Positions 26,288-37,612 of a stretch of 64,000 bases of DNA are shown here, one piece after another (within the stretch, counting starts at the first letter, position 1; each line of letters begins with the position of its first letter). The position numbers and the translations under genes were made by a program. Under the pieces are notes generated by a model, which was not told the DNA's origin, made no database searches, and saw only the letters and a program-made list of their open reading frames with translations. The DNA comes from Sphagnum compactum. Its lineage: Eukaryota > Bryophyta > Sphagnopsida > Sphagnales. The stretch lies in assembly GCA_965153455.1 (NCBI GenBank), contig OZ234498.1, positions 13,144,001-13,208,000 on the forward strand, read 5' to 3'.

Positions 26288-26458
26288 ATGACATTCTTCA
26301 TTTTGCACATTAAAATTCTTTAAAATTCTTCATTTAGCACCTTGTCATAACATTCTTTACCCGCGAATGTTTACCAAATTACACTGGTTGACCTATAAAA
26401 TTCTTTAAAATTCTTGCTTCTTTGGGCTTCCATAACATTCTTGCACCAAGAATGTCAT
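26288..26458. repeat. possible MITE, 171 bp
   Basis: It is bounded by ATGACATTCTT and its exact complement AAGAATGTCAT (11 bp), with further CATTCTT and AAAATTCTTTAAAATTCTT copies inside. No convincing target duplication was seen. Confidence 0.4.
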
Positions 26459-27844
26459 AACTATGGGTAGCTATGATGATACCCAAGCACACAAGTAGGA
26501 TGTCATTTTTGTTTGTTCAACTTGATTAGATGTCTTATTTGACTAGAAACCCAATGGTCATCTTGACCAATTTTTTAAAAATTTGTTCAATTTGACTAAA
26601 TCCCATTGGTAATCTTGACCAAGGATATCATTTTGTCTATCTTGATTAAATATCCCATTCGAGAGATAGTCAAATGGATCATCACTAGTCAAATTGATCA
26701 GTTTAAAACTATAATGACCATTCATATGATGAACTTTTACTAAAAATGAACATTTCACCAGTTTAAAAAATCAATTAATCAACTTGAACAACTTGAAAAC
26801 CCATGTTTTTCTACTTAGTGCCATGAGAAAAAAATTCCTATCCAACAAACATATCCATCCAAAATGGTGCATTGGTGGGTGTTGGTTCATTGTAGCTATA
26901 TAGTTTTGGATTCATTGTGGAGTTGTGTGACCATGGTTCCACCTTGGTAACTTATCTTGTGAACCTTATTACTTCCACCTCACGCCACTTAAATAAATAC
27001 TTATGTAAGTGGGTATATATCATAGGTAGGTAGGTTGTATAAATCATTTATGTATGTAGGTGAGAAGGGAAACTCATGGTGGCTCCTAATAGATAGATAC
27101 CAATGTTGGATAGTTTTCTTTTTTGGGTTGAAAACCGATGGTTCCAAATTTTACATATGGGTTTTAAAATTTGCTCGGTTATTTCCCAAAAAAGAGGTAT
27201 GTGAAAGCCGGCCAAGGTAGCAAGACTTTTTTTTTTTTCTAAGTCAGCATATTCTCAAAGGTGTTGGTTTTCACAAATGTAAACAATTGGTTATCTTGAT
27301 TGGTTTTCATAAACCAGTTTTTGAATTTCAGTAAATGTTTGCTAGTAAATGCATACCAATAATTGCTTGACATTGTGCATTGCTCTTGGGGTACCTTTTT
27401 TACTACTCCTAGAAACTTGTTCTTCATTTACTATTGTCGCAAGTTTGTTCTCATTTATGTTGTTAGTGTAAGCTTTACCCTACACTAGACCTTGAAATAT
27501 GGCATGAGAATCTAACTTGAGTTAAGCCATTGATGACACCTAAGTCTCATGATCTAAAAAGTTTTAAACATATGATCAATTTTCAAGGTTTGGTTCTCAC
27601 TTGATGAGAATCAATGGCCTGATTATCAAACCAAGTATCACGTAGTGTGATACCCATCAATTCTCTTCATGAGAATTGGATTGAAACCCGACTAGGTACC
27701 CACTAAGGGGAAGGGTTGTGATGCATGCCCAATGTTGAGAGATGCATGTGGATGGTTAGTACATCGCTAACCACAGTGGTTCATTATGGCACATGAATAT
27801 AACAACAAAGTGCTCAAGTAATGTGCAAGAAACATTTATTGAAC
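26459..27844. other. AT-rich intergenic DNA
   Basis: No supported gene or repeat boundary was seen. Confidence 0.4.
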
Positions 27845-28140
27845 TTTAACTCAAGATAATTAATAGAAAAACAAGTTCAGATCACCAAATCTAGCAATTG
27901 CATTGGCCTGAAAAAAAATCTTCAAGGCAACACACAACCCTATTTTGCAAAACATTGAAAATTTCGACCAGTTCCATTGGTTCTCTAAAATTCTCACAAA
28001 ACTACTAAACCCTATTACACATTAACTATTAGTTCACTTGAGATAGGTGAGAAAAACAATTGAGATCACAAAATCCAGCAATTTCATTGGCTGTAATATC
28101 TTTTCTTCGCACATACACACAAGCCTATTCAAGACCCTCT
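27845..28140. repeat. imperfect direct duplication, about 105 bp, two copies
   Basis: Blocks near 27,845-27,945 and 28,030-28,135 share ACTNAAGATA, GAAAAACAA, GATCAC, AAATC, AGCAATT and CATTGGC in the same order and spacing. Confidence 0.65.
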
Positions 28141-29719
28141 GTACAATTGTACACTAATATTATAACCCTGGTTAACACAATTAAAAAGTGTCACATATTC
28201 TATACATCCCTGCATTTTGTGCTGGTTCACTCTGGCCCAACATCCGGGAAAGTTGGGAAGGGACAGGGAGGGAATCTTCACGTCTAACTAAAGGGGCAAA
28301 AGGAGAGGTAACTCGGTTCTTGTATTGTCCTCATTCATTCAGGATTGTAGGACAAGCAGGCCGATTAATTGGCCACGCTGTTTGAAGAATGGCTATACTA
28401 CTCAGGGACTGAACATAATCTATTCATTCCAAAATTCGGATCCAAGCAAATCTTTTCAGCATGCAGGATAATAACAAAAGTTGGGTCCATTGGGTATTCC
28501 TGATTCCTCACTGGCTACTATGCTACAAAAATATTGATCTTAAATCCCAGCACATCTCTTTAGGGTACAGACTGAAGACAAACGTTGGGCCCATTGGGAA
28601 TGCTCACTGGTAACTGTAGATCCACTTTTCGGGTGAACAGATCACAACAGCTTCATGAGTGCTCATGATTACTCCCTTGAAGCGCTAAGTAGGAGAGTTG
28701 TCCAAAACCTTCGTCCCAAAGTTATACCTACTAGGTACCAAGTGGCTGTTCCTTATCACCTTCCCAACTTGCATTAATCCAGTTACTGACGACCAGTTTA
28801 TGCTAAAAGTAACCGGTTTTGGTGAGAGATGCGTAAGAAATTTTCACGTTTGGATTTGTTAGTTCAACTTGTGTATTTTTTATGCTGAATATCGATTAGG
28901 ATTTGGAAAAGGCCCTAATAGAATCTCTTAACAACTGATGGAACAGTGTCAGCCCTGTAAGTGGTCTGACTCCATTCCAAAGTACATTGTAAATCGCCTT
29001 GGAGTCCACCCACAGATGGAAATCGAGATTTTCATATGATCATAGATCTACTGTTGCATCCAGAAAGATCCTAGCCAAACCTAAAGCCCTTGGTTGGTTT
29101 TTATCACTAGGAGAAGCGGGCTATACAAAGCTGAATTTCCCTCCTGTCTCCCAGGAGGGAATTCTGGTGTTTCATTGAGAATTGCACTCCTTCATCGGGG
29201 ATTACACTCCATTAGCGATTACATTTTTCGGTGGGGCATTCATCAAATGTCTCAGGGGCCTTCATTTGGGAAGCCTTACTTCCTGCAATGCCCTAGCCCT
29301 TGGGCATACCCTACACATAACTTCCCTTCAGACTCCATTTAAATTTGACTTAAAGCACTCCCAGGTTTTTCACTTTCTATTTGAACAGGCCTCCTCACAT
29401 GGACAATTTGTTCATCAATTGAAGGAGCCTTCCACTGATCACATGCAAAACTTCCACCATTTGAATAAAAAAATATTTCATGTTTTACACTAGGGAAGGC
29501 ATGGTCCCTTGGGTCTCCCATAATTTTTGGGGTTTACACCCTCAGGCTACCACTCTGAAGGCTATGACCTTCAAATTAAAGGAGACCCTGGGGAGCAGGC
29601 CTTCCCCTATGCATTACTAAAATTTATAGGTCACTAATTGTCAATGTGAACATGCAAATGCTCTCTAAAGGGTTGTTCTTAGCCAGAGGGTGAGCATACA
29701 GTGGGATCATCAAGTCTTG
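28141..29719. other. intergenic DNA
   Basis: GC is moderate, but no homology is recognised in any frame. The overlapping frames at 29,094-29,521 do not resemble a known protein. Confidence 0.4.
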
Positions 29720-29782
29720 TGTAAGACCTCTTAAAACTAATAATTAATTGAGGAAATATTATGTTTGGAGTCAAAGACCTTG
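29720..29782. repeat. dispersed repeat A, left half split by the gypsy element
   Basis: It matches 14,344-14,405 (TAAG.CCTCTTA..., GAGGAAAT.TTA, TTTGGA). The match resumes on the far side of the element at 36,292. Confidence 0.75.
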
Positions 29783-30483
29783 TGACACGCCTTTTCTCGC
29801 TTGTCACCTTGCACTCTTCATGCCTTGCCAAGCTCCTTTCACGTCAACTCCTTTAGCTCCTAGTTACCTGCGCACCCCATGGCACACTTGGTTAGTCTCA
29901 AAGTCCCAATTGTTTAGGACGGACTTAGACTCGATACTTAGACTCGCCAAACCCTACTCTCAAGGCTAAGTCTTAGTTTAACTTGGAGCCGGTTCGGGCT
30001 TGACTCCCAGAATCGATCCACATGGCTATAAGCCGAGTCAGCCCCATGTTAACTCGAGGGCCTTCCAGGATCAACTCTTCAAGTTGGCCTAAAGGACTTA
30101 AATTGGGACAACTCGAGTCATCTCGGGGCCAAACCTTTAATGGCGGCCCCAAAGCTCTAAAGGGATAACTCCTAATCATCCCAGGTGCTTTAGAAGGCTT
30201 GTCCCCTTGGGCGACCCAAGACAACATTTAATCGCACATTGAAGGTTTTAAGGGGATAGCGCCCACACTATAATCCCAAAGACAACCTTTAGTCGTCTTA
30301 TTTGGCCAATGAGAGGCTTAGCTTTTGCCTTAGCCCATCTGGACCTCGAGGTCCGGATGTATCCCGACTCCTAAAGGAGTCAAACCTGGCCTAACTCTCA
30401 TATTGCCTTAGTGCCCCATTAAAGTGGTCTTGATATGAAGCCCGCATGTGTTTAAGACATTTCTTAAGCGGAAGGGCATGTCA
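29783..30483 (-). repeat. 3' LTR of the gypsy element (left copy)
   Basis: Read on the plus strand it runs TGACACGCC...GGGCATGTCA, 701 bp. It aligns along its length with 35,576-36,291. Confidence 0.95.
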
Positions 30484-30497
30484 TTCACCCCCACCTT
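30484..30497 (-). other. polypurine tract (PPT)
   Basis: The minus strand reads AAGGTGGGGGTGAA directly before the 3' LTR. This is the usual plus-strand DNA priming site. Confidence 0.8.
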
Positions 30498-31344
30498 CGG
30501 GAGGTTTACATCCCCATAGACATAATTAACATGTTGCCCTTGTCATGGCAAACCGCCCCTTTTGCCACCTTCTTACCTCAAGCCTTTAAGAGAGCAGTTC
30601 ATTCTTGACTTGAGTACCATTCACATCTTAGGCTCCACCCTTTTAGATGTAAGAGGAATCTTAGACAATTTTCTTGTTCATCTATATGTCGATTCCCTAA
30701 ACTGCACAACACACCCCTCTTGGGTTCACTTCTTTTACCAAGTGACAATCCCCCTATTTGGGCCCCTTCAAAACACTTGAGGGTTAAGTCTCATGCTTAG
30801 GTCTGTTCTCTCGGTGACCCTACTCAACCATGCCAAGGTATGACTATAAAATGCGCCAACAAATAGTGTCGACTTGGGCTTAGCCAAGCAGGACCCCCTT
30901 TGCCTTAGAAGAACATAGTTCACGATTCCATGCATTGGAAACTTCGCCCCAAAGCTTATTCTTAGTTCGGGGGCATGCCATTTAATGCAAGTGCATCACT
31001 ACCACAATCTCACTTGATTGAACACTTAGAAATTTTTTTTCCAAATTCAATTCCTTAGGTCCATTTTTGTTGGTTGTTGTCACCTCAACTCAACCTTCAT
31101 TTCCTTCTTCCATGGTCTGCCTTATTTCATATATATTAACTTTAAACTAATTGTCGTCTTGCCTTAGTTTCAATTTAGATATATGTCCATTCTTTTAGGT
31201 TTTTCTTTCACCCTCTTCCTTTCGGAGGTTGATGTCTCCATCAAATTTATGCTGATGTATTGAATTTATCTTTATGTGCTTTCCTATTACCCATCTCGTG
31301 GCCATGCTCTCACTTGAACTTTTCGACCATTTTCGACAAATGGT

Positions 31345-32600
31345 CTAAATGAATGAACTTAACCCACTGTGATTCTTTTGGGTGACATCTTTTCCACTTG
31401 ACCAAGTATTGTTGATTCGCTTGCTTTGTCTTGTGGCTAGGATGCACTCCACTTCCTTTACAAGCTTATGTTTGATCAGGTCAAATCCTAGCTGATAGGC
31501 TTGTTTCTGGTCCTTTTTTTTCTTTTCCTCATGAACTGGCTTCAACTTGGACACATGGAAGATCAGGTGGGCTACCAACGTCGTTGGGAGTTGCAAAATG
31601 TACACATCGAGTTGGGGTTTGTGAATGATTTCATGAAAGTCCACATACTTTGGAACGAACCTATTTGCCAAGGTTTTGAGCATCTTAAGGTCTCTTATGT
31701 TTAACCACATTAGGTCCCCCACCTCGAATTTTATGTGCCTTCATAACTTCTTGGCTTATTTATCATAACTTGTTTATGCATTTTCAAAAAGCTTGATGGC
31801 CCATGCTTTCTCTTTTTGACGTTCTTTGGCCATCTCTTTGGCCTCCTTGCCACCTTCACAATGAGTGTCTCTTGTTCTAGGAATGGTTAGATCCATGGGT
31901 TGTTTCGTTTCAACTCCCAAGGCCAATTCAAAGGGGTTCATTTTTGTGGCTGAGTGTTTTGTGGAGTTGTAACAAAATTCCACCAAACCCAGATGGTCGC
32001 CCCAATCCTTATGATTGTCGATGATATAATTATGAAAATATTGATTCAATATCCCATTCACTCTTTCCGTTTGGCCATCAATTTGCAAATGGAAAGCAAT
32101 GCTAAATTTTAGTTTCGTCCCTATTTTCTTCATTAGCAACATCCAAAATTCTAACTTGAATTTCACATCCTAATCATCACTATGACCTTTGGCATCCCAT
32201 TATGTTGAACCCACATGTCGAAAAATAACTTTGAGATCCTTGTTGTCATGGTGTTTGTTTGGGTTGGTGTAAACTTTGCTAATTTCGAGAAACTATTTAC
32301 CACCACAAAGATGGCATTTGTCACTTCCCATTCTGAGAGACATGTCATAAAATCCACTAATACACTTTCAAATGGACCTGATGGGATTGGGAGGGGCTTA
32401 TAAAGCCCAAATTTCTTCTTGTGTACTAACTTGGTACTTTGGCACTTTACGCATGTGTGAACGTAGTGCTCTATGTCTTCCTTCATTTCAGGCCAATAAA
32501 AAGTCTTCCCCAACAACTCCTTTGTTGTTTTCTCACCATAGTGTTCCACCATGGGCATGTCATGCACTTATTGTATAACCTTCATGCGCAACTTTCTATT
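31345..32600 (-). pseudogene. gypsy integrase with degenerate C-terminal chromodomain
   Basis: Integrase inserts the element cDNA into chromosomes. The zinc-binding part is seen as HDMPMVEH followed by CVKC, within a YWPEMKEDIEHYV context. The core has the first catalytic Asp in VLVDFM, and the last Glu is in GQTERVN. The region of the second Asp, near 32,165-32,185, is broken by a one-base shift and a stop, splitting the frame into 32,163-32,567 and 31,774-32,166. The downstream frame 31,345-31,722 has GDLMWL and FHVSKLKPV, the GPY/F-type tail, then VKEVECILATRQSKR, which resembles the start of a chromodomain. The rest of that domain is not recognisable. It cannot be active as it stands. Confidence 0.9.
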
Positions 32601-32739
32601 TGGCACATAGATTCGTGATTATTTCCATTTTAGTAATCTATCTAGAAAAGTGATCTCTTTCACCTTTTTTTTTGGCGCAAGTCATTAAAATAGTTTTGCA
32701 CCAAACGAACTTCCACATACACTTATTCTATCTTTCTTT

Positions 32740-34091
32740 CTAGATTGTTTTTTTTGACGAACATGGTTTGGAGAAGTTGAGTACTCTCCCGGAACATCTC
32801 CCTTTGGTATCCTTTTTGTGACTTAATGCATTTGGCATTACATTGTCTTTGTCAGGCTTATGGATCAACTCAATGTCCATAAAGACCAAAGTATTATGCC
32901 ATCGTAATTGCTTCACCATGCCTTTAGTCAAGTCTTTAAATGTTTCAAGGATACATTATCCATAAAGACTTTGGTTTTATGAAAGCCTAGGTATTATTTT
33001 TATGCCTTGAAGCAACTCACTGTTGCAAACAATTCCTTTTCATGAATTGGCCATTTCAACTGGGCCTTTGCCAACTTTTTACTTTCAAAGGCAATTGGGT
33101 GTCCTTCTTGCATTAGGACCGCACCTATCACAAAGCCATTTACATCTGTGTGCACTTCAAAAGGCTTTGTAAAATCCAAAAATTGTAGAACTAATGCTAA
33201 CAACTTCCCCTTCAAGAGGTTGAACATATTTTGTTGTTCGTCTTTCCATTCAAATAAACCCATTTTCTTCAAGAGGTCAGTGAAAGATTTTACCAATGCA
33301 AAGAAATATTTTATGAACTTCCAATAGAAATTGGTTAATCGTAAGAACAACCTAACCCTTTTCACTGAAATCAAACTTTGCCATTCCTCAATTGATTCAA
33401 TTTTCCTTGGATCAGGCCTCACCCCTTCTTGGGACAACACATGTCCCAAAAAATCCATTTCCAAACTTACAAACTTGTTATTTCTTTGATTGGCATATAA
33501 CTTGTTTTTTTTGAGCTTTTGCAACACAGACTCTAGATGTGTTACATGTTCCTCTGTGGACTTGGTATACACCAAGATGTCATTTATATAGATGATTATG
33601 AATTCGTTTAACTTATCATGGAAAATTGAGTTCATCAAGGTTGTCAAAATTGACAGGGCGTTACACAGCCCAAACAACATGACCAAGAACTCGTAAGAGC
33701 CATACCTTGTCTTCATGGCTGTCTTTTTTACATTTGCATCTTGCACGTGGATTTGATAATAGCTCAACTTCAAGTTGATACGGCTAAAATAAGAAGCCTC
33801 ATTTAAATGATAAAAGATATTGTCAATTTGGGGCAAAGGGTAATTACTTTTAATGGTGACTTTGTTCAAGGCGTGGTAATCTATGCACATGCGTAATTTC
33901 CCATCCTTTTTATCCATAAACAAGATGGGTGAGCCATAAGGCGATTTGTTTGGCCTAATGTATCCCCATTCCATTAAGTTATTTATTTGAACCTTGAATT
34001 TTTGTAGTATTTTTTTATTAAGCCGGTAGGGTGACTTAGAAGGTGGTGCCTTTGTGATAAATCCCCCTTGCAATGAACCCCCCTTACGCAC
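32740..34091 (-). pseudogene. gypsy reverse transcriptase and RNase H
   Basis: This copied element RNA into DNA inside the virus-like particle. In the 363-codon frame 33,000-34,091 I see RPNKSPYGSP (about residue 47), LRMCIDYHALNKVT (67-80), MLFGLCNAL (138-145) and FLGHVLSQEGVRPDP (214-228), all standard Ty3/gypsy RT blocks. Two catalytic Asp positions are Asn: FSRINL at residue 106 and YIND (usually YxDD) at residue 170. Both fit a G-to-A change on the coding strand. RNase H follows with HTDVNG (Asp 316), IGAVLMQEG and IAFESKKL. Its end continues in frame piece 32,740-32,931 (IHKPDKDNVMPNALS). The start codon given is only where the frame opens (GTG); no true initiation is implied. Confidence 0.95.
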
Positions 34092-34099
34092 AATCCTAT

Positions 34100-35574
34100 C
34101 TTACTTTTTCATAATCTTTGGTAAAGTGCCCCAACTCATCACAATTGAAACATTGGACTTTGGCAACGTCCCGCGGCTTCTTTTATGCTAGAATTTTTTT
34201 GTCCTTGGGTGGGTTCTTATCCCACTTCCTCTTCTGACCTCTCTTTGGGCCACTTGTAGTTTGTGTTGCACTTCCAATATTCACCCTTGTGTTGAGCTGC
34301 GAAAGTAGTGGCATTCCCACCTTCTTATGCATGGAATCATTTTCCATGCACTCCACAACCTTTGTCATTTCTTCGCAAGTTGCAAGGACCTCACTCCTTT
34401 GCAAAATGGCTTTACAAGCCCAAGGTTGTAAGATATGTAGGAAGGCCACCTTTTGTGCATACTCTTATTTCATTGGAATGAAACTTAGCAAGGACGTAAA
34501 GGTTTGGACATACGTTCCCATTGCTTTGGATACATCAAATTGGTGCAAGTTTAGAAGTTTTTGCCCATCTTTTAAGATCTAATTATGAAGGGTAAACCTT
34601 TCATTTAGCTAAGCTTTGAACACATTCCAAGGCAAACTCCCCATTAAGTTTGGTTCAACATCCTTTTGTGCCACCCACCACTCCAAGGGTGGTCTTTTAA
34701 AAAAGATTGTGCCAAATGTAAGTCAGTTCACATCTATGTTGATTGCTTGGGACTCAAAATAGGCCTCCACTTGGAGTGCCCACTACCTGACCCTTTTTGC
34801 CTTGGTATCCTTTCTCGTGAAAGGATTTGGCATCTGGGTCTTCATGGCCTTTACGCTTCCCCGCTTGGCCCAACCCCCTTCTCCTTATGATCCTCCCTTA
34901 ACTCCAAGGATAACTACATGTTGGTTTCCCTTTCGCTAACCACAAGGTCTTGCAACACCTTTATGGCCTTAGCCATGGCATTCATGGATAGTGCGGAAGG
35001 ACCTTCCTCAACTTGTTGGGCCTTAAACTTGGCCCAATCCACTCCCAATTCCAATCGAGCCACCTCTCTTGCAGCTTGGAGGATCTCTTCAACCTCAAAT
35101 TGCAACCTCGCCTCCCAAGCTTACTTTGCTGCTTGACCTTCTTGAGTTGCTTGAACCTCCAAAGGCTCTTGGGCCCTTTTGGACTCTTTTGTCCGCTTCA
35201 AAACCATAATTGGTTTCTTCGGAATGTTGACAACGTTTGAGTTCTCCTCTTCATCTTCTTCTGATTCCGAGGAATCAGAAGTGGATCCGAGTTAATACCC
35301 TTCTTTTCCCACTTTTAGGGTTAAGGAGTTCGGAGGTTACTTCCCTTTCACCTTTTGGTGTCCTAGGAAGCTTTTTGGTAGAGCCTAGTTCGGCCGCCGC
35401 TGCCAGCTCAACTAACTTCTTGGCCTTGCGACCCTCTTTTACAATGGCCTTCTCCATTTTGACCATTGCCATTTCCGCCTTGATCCGATGTGAGCGCCTT
35501 GCGACAAAGGGACCCAACCATATTTCTTCTCCCATATTTGTGTTCGTTGGATCAAGCTTTTGCTTTAATACCAT
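34100..35574 (-). pseudogene. gypsy gag remnant with damaged zinc knuckle
   Basis: Gag forms the particle shell and binds RNA. The first piece (35,275-35,574) is Lys/Ala-rich and opens inside the PBS. The second (34,914-35,105) is helical, with VEEILQAAREVARLEL. The core Retrotrans_gag-like block lies near 34,440-34,690 but is broken by stops. The last piece (34,183-34,449) has AFLHILQPWACKAIL and a basic tail. After a TAA the same frame gives a knuckle at 34,103-34,144 reading CFNCDELGHFTKDY: C-x2-C-x4-H-x4 with Tyr in place of the last Cys, again a G-to-A type change. No protease DTG/DSG motif is found before RT begins about 70 bases on. Confidence 0.8.
35562..35573 (-). other. primer binding site, tRNA-iMet type
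   Basis: Two bases inside the 5' LTR the minus strand reads TGGTATTAAAGC. This differs from the tRNA-iMet-complementary TGGTATCAGAGC at two positions, both C-to-T or G-to-A. Confidence 0.8.
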
Positions 35575-35575
35575 A

Positions 35576-36291
35576 TGACACGCCCTTTTTCGTGTGTCGC
35601 CTTGCGCTCCTTGCGCCTCACCAAGCTCCTTTCACGTCGACTCCTTGAACTCCTAGCTACTTGTGCACCCCATAACACATTTGGTTAATCCCAAAGTCTT
35701 GACCGCCTAGGACAAACTTAAACTCACTACTTGAACTTGTTAGACCTTGTTCTCGAAACTAAGTCTTAATCTAACTTGGAGCCGGCTTGGGCCTAACTCC
35801 CAAAGTCAGTCCACATGGCCGTAAGCCGAATCAGCCCCAGGCTGACTTGAGGGCCTTGCGGGATCAACTCCTAGAGTTGGTCCAAAGGACTTAAACCAGG
35901 ACGACCTAAGTCATCCCAGGGCCAACCTTCTATTGGTGGCCTTGAAGCTTTAAAGGGACAACTTCTAATCGTCCTAGGTGCTTTAGCGGGCTTGTCCCCT
36001 TTGGCGACCCAAGACAACATTTAATCGTCCTTTGAGGGTCTTAAGGGGATAGTGCCCGCACTATAATCCCAAAGACAAACTTTAGTCATCTTCTTTGGCC
36101 GGCGAGAGGCCTAGCTCTCACCTTAGCCCATCTAGACCCTGAGGTTCGGACACATCCCCACCCCTAGAGCAGTTGAACCTTGTAGAACCATTCCTAGCCT
36201 AACTCTCATATTGCCTTAGTGCCCCACAAGGGTGGTCCTGATATGAGGCCCGCATTCCCTTAAGACACTTCTTAAGCGAAAGGGCATGTCA
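35576..36291 (-). repeat. 5' LTR of the gypsy element (right copy)
   Basis: This is 716 bp, TGACACGCCC...GGGCATGTCA on the plus strand, pairing with 29,783-30,483. It would carry the element promoter. I did not identify a TATA box with certainty. Confidence 0.95.
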
Positions 36292-36400
36292 TCTTGATTT
36301 AGTCCAGGTATTGGATATCTATAATGTTTATAAGCAACCCAAAAAAATTGGAGGTTTTACCATGGCACCAGCTTAGGTGCCGGTTCACTCAAGGCACTCC
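36292..36400. repeat. dispersed repeat A, right half split by the gypsy element
   Basis: It starts TCTTGATTTAGTC and continues to AGGTTTTACCATGGCACCAG, matching 14,407-14,500 (CTCTGATTTAGTC ... TTTTACCATGGTACGAG). Confidence 0.75.
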
Positions 36401-37261
36401 TATGCCAATTTATCCTCTGAAAATTCAAAGATAAGCTGTAGACTAAGAATCTGCTGCCTTCTCTCATGTGTAATTCTTACATCTGTTTAGAAAAGGATAC
36501 ATAGTACATACAGAACTTATTACCAAAATCAGGTGTATTTCATCAGTCATATAGTAACTATAAACAATTGTACAAGAAAAAATTGTCCAAATTTGCACTA
36601 TATCTTGGATCACTTTCAGCCATTTTGATGGATACTAAGTTCTAACCAGTGTGTGTGCTGGTTCACCCCACCCGGTTATCGAATGAGTATTGAGGGATAG
36701 GAATTGATAATGGTTTAGTTAGTTTGAAAGTGTAAGCCTAGGTTGATTATTGTGACCAAAACTTTGGAAATAGGTAGGGCCCAGAATGGGTCTGCAGTGC
36801 TCATTCCAGAGCACAAAAGCTACCCACGGCCAACGAGGTAGCACAATTGCTGTATTGTAGGCTGGGAATCATCAAAAGATTGAATCTTAAGGATTGCACT
36901 GACAGTTGAAGGAGCGAGTCTTCATGGTGCGCACTACCACATACCATTTTTTAGGTGCTGCCATAATATAACTCGTGGATTTCACATAATAAATACACTA
37001 GCTTTGTGTTATTTGGGGTAACCTTTTTCTCACATATGTACCTTGCTATTCTCCATCCTCTCTGATCACAGAAATGAAGCCAATTATCCTTATGGATCTC
37101 CATCCACGTGATGGAATTGCTCTTTTTTCTTCAACCAAACATTCAGCTTGGACTGGATCTGTTTGTCCTTACTCCCGTCGGTCCCCAAGCAGCTGAAACT
37201 CTACTGATTGCAGCTTGTCATTTTCAGAGCTTAGTACTGATAAGAAAAGTACCAACACTCT
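36401..37261. other. intergenic DNA
   Basis: Nothing supportable was seen here. Confidence 0.4.
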
Positions 37262-37264
37262 GAA

Positions 37265-37605
37265 GATTTCTCTGAAGATCCGAAGACGTTAAATCAGGCA
37301 GTACAAAAGAAATGCCTGCTTTTTTTTCATTGTTTGCCCATAGCCCATCCATGTTTTTCTCAAAAAAATGGAAGCTGCCCAGACGCCAAGTGTGCTAATC
37401 ACTACTACTGCCCGCTACAGGCCCTAAATCTGCATAACAGGACCCAAAATGTGTCTGGGCAGCTCTAAAATGTGTCTAGTCACAACCAGACACATCATGA
37501 ATGCGAAAATGGGCAGCCAGGGGGAAAAAAGAGCAGGCAGTACTTTTGCATTTCCTTCAATTAGTACCCTTGGCTGATTTAACATCTTCCGATCTTCAAC
37601 AAGCT
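37265..37605. repeat. long imperfect inverted repeat (hairpin)
   Basis: The outer arm CTGAAGATCCGAAGACGTTA, 37,272-37,291, pairs with TAACATCTTCCGATCTTCA at about 37,580-37,598. A middle arm around GCCTGCTTTTTT (37,314-) pairs with AAAAAAGAGCAGGC (37,524-). An inner arm AGCTGCCCAGAC (37,373-) pairs with GTCTGGGCAGCT (37,453-37,464). All three nest in order, giving a foldback of about 340 bp with unequal loops. It could be a MITE, a foldback element or a small-RNA precursor. Confidence 0.75.
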
Positions 37606-37612
37606 AAAGATC

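Larger units (their letters stand above)
29783..36291 (-). mobile_element. complete but dead Ty3/gypsy LTR retrotransposon, chromovirus-like
   Basis: This is a 6,509-bp element with both LTRs, a PBS, a PPT and gag-pol on the minus strand. Pol order is RT, RNase H, integrase and a possible C-terminal chromodomain, as in Ty3/gypsy chromoviruses. Flanking 5-mers are CCTTG (left) and TCTTG (right), a target duplication with one change. The unfilled relative at 14,341-14,520 supports the same junction. All coding parts carry stops or shifts, and RT and the gag zinc knuckle have lost key residues. The protease region seems absent between the knuckle and RT. The two LTRs differ at roughly one base in five over the first 120 bases, so insertion is old. 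Confidence 0.95.
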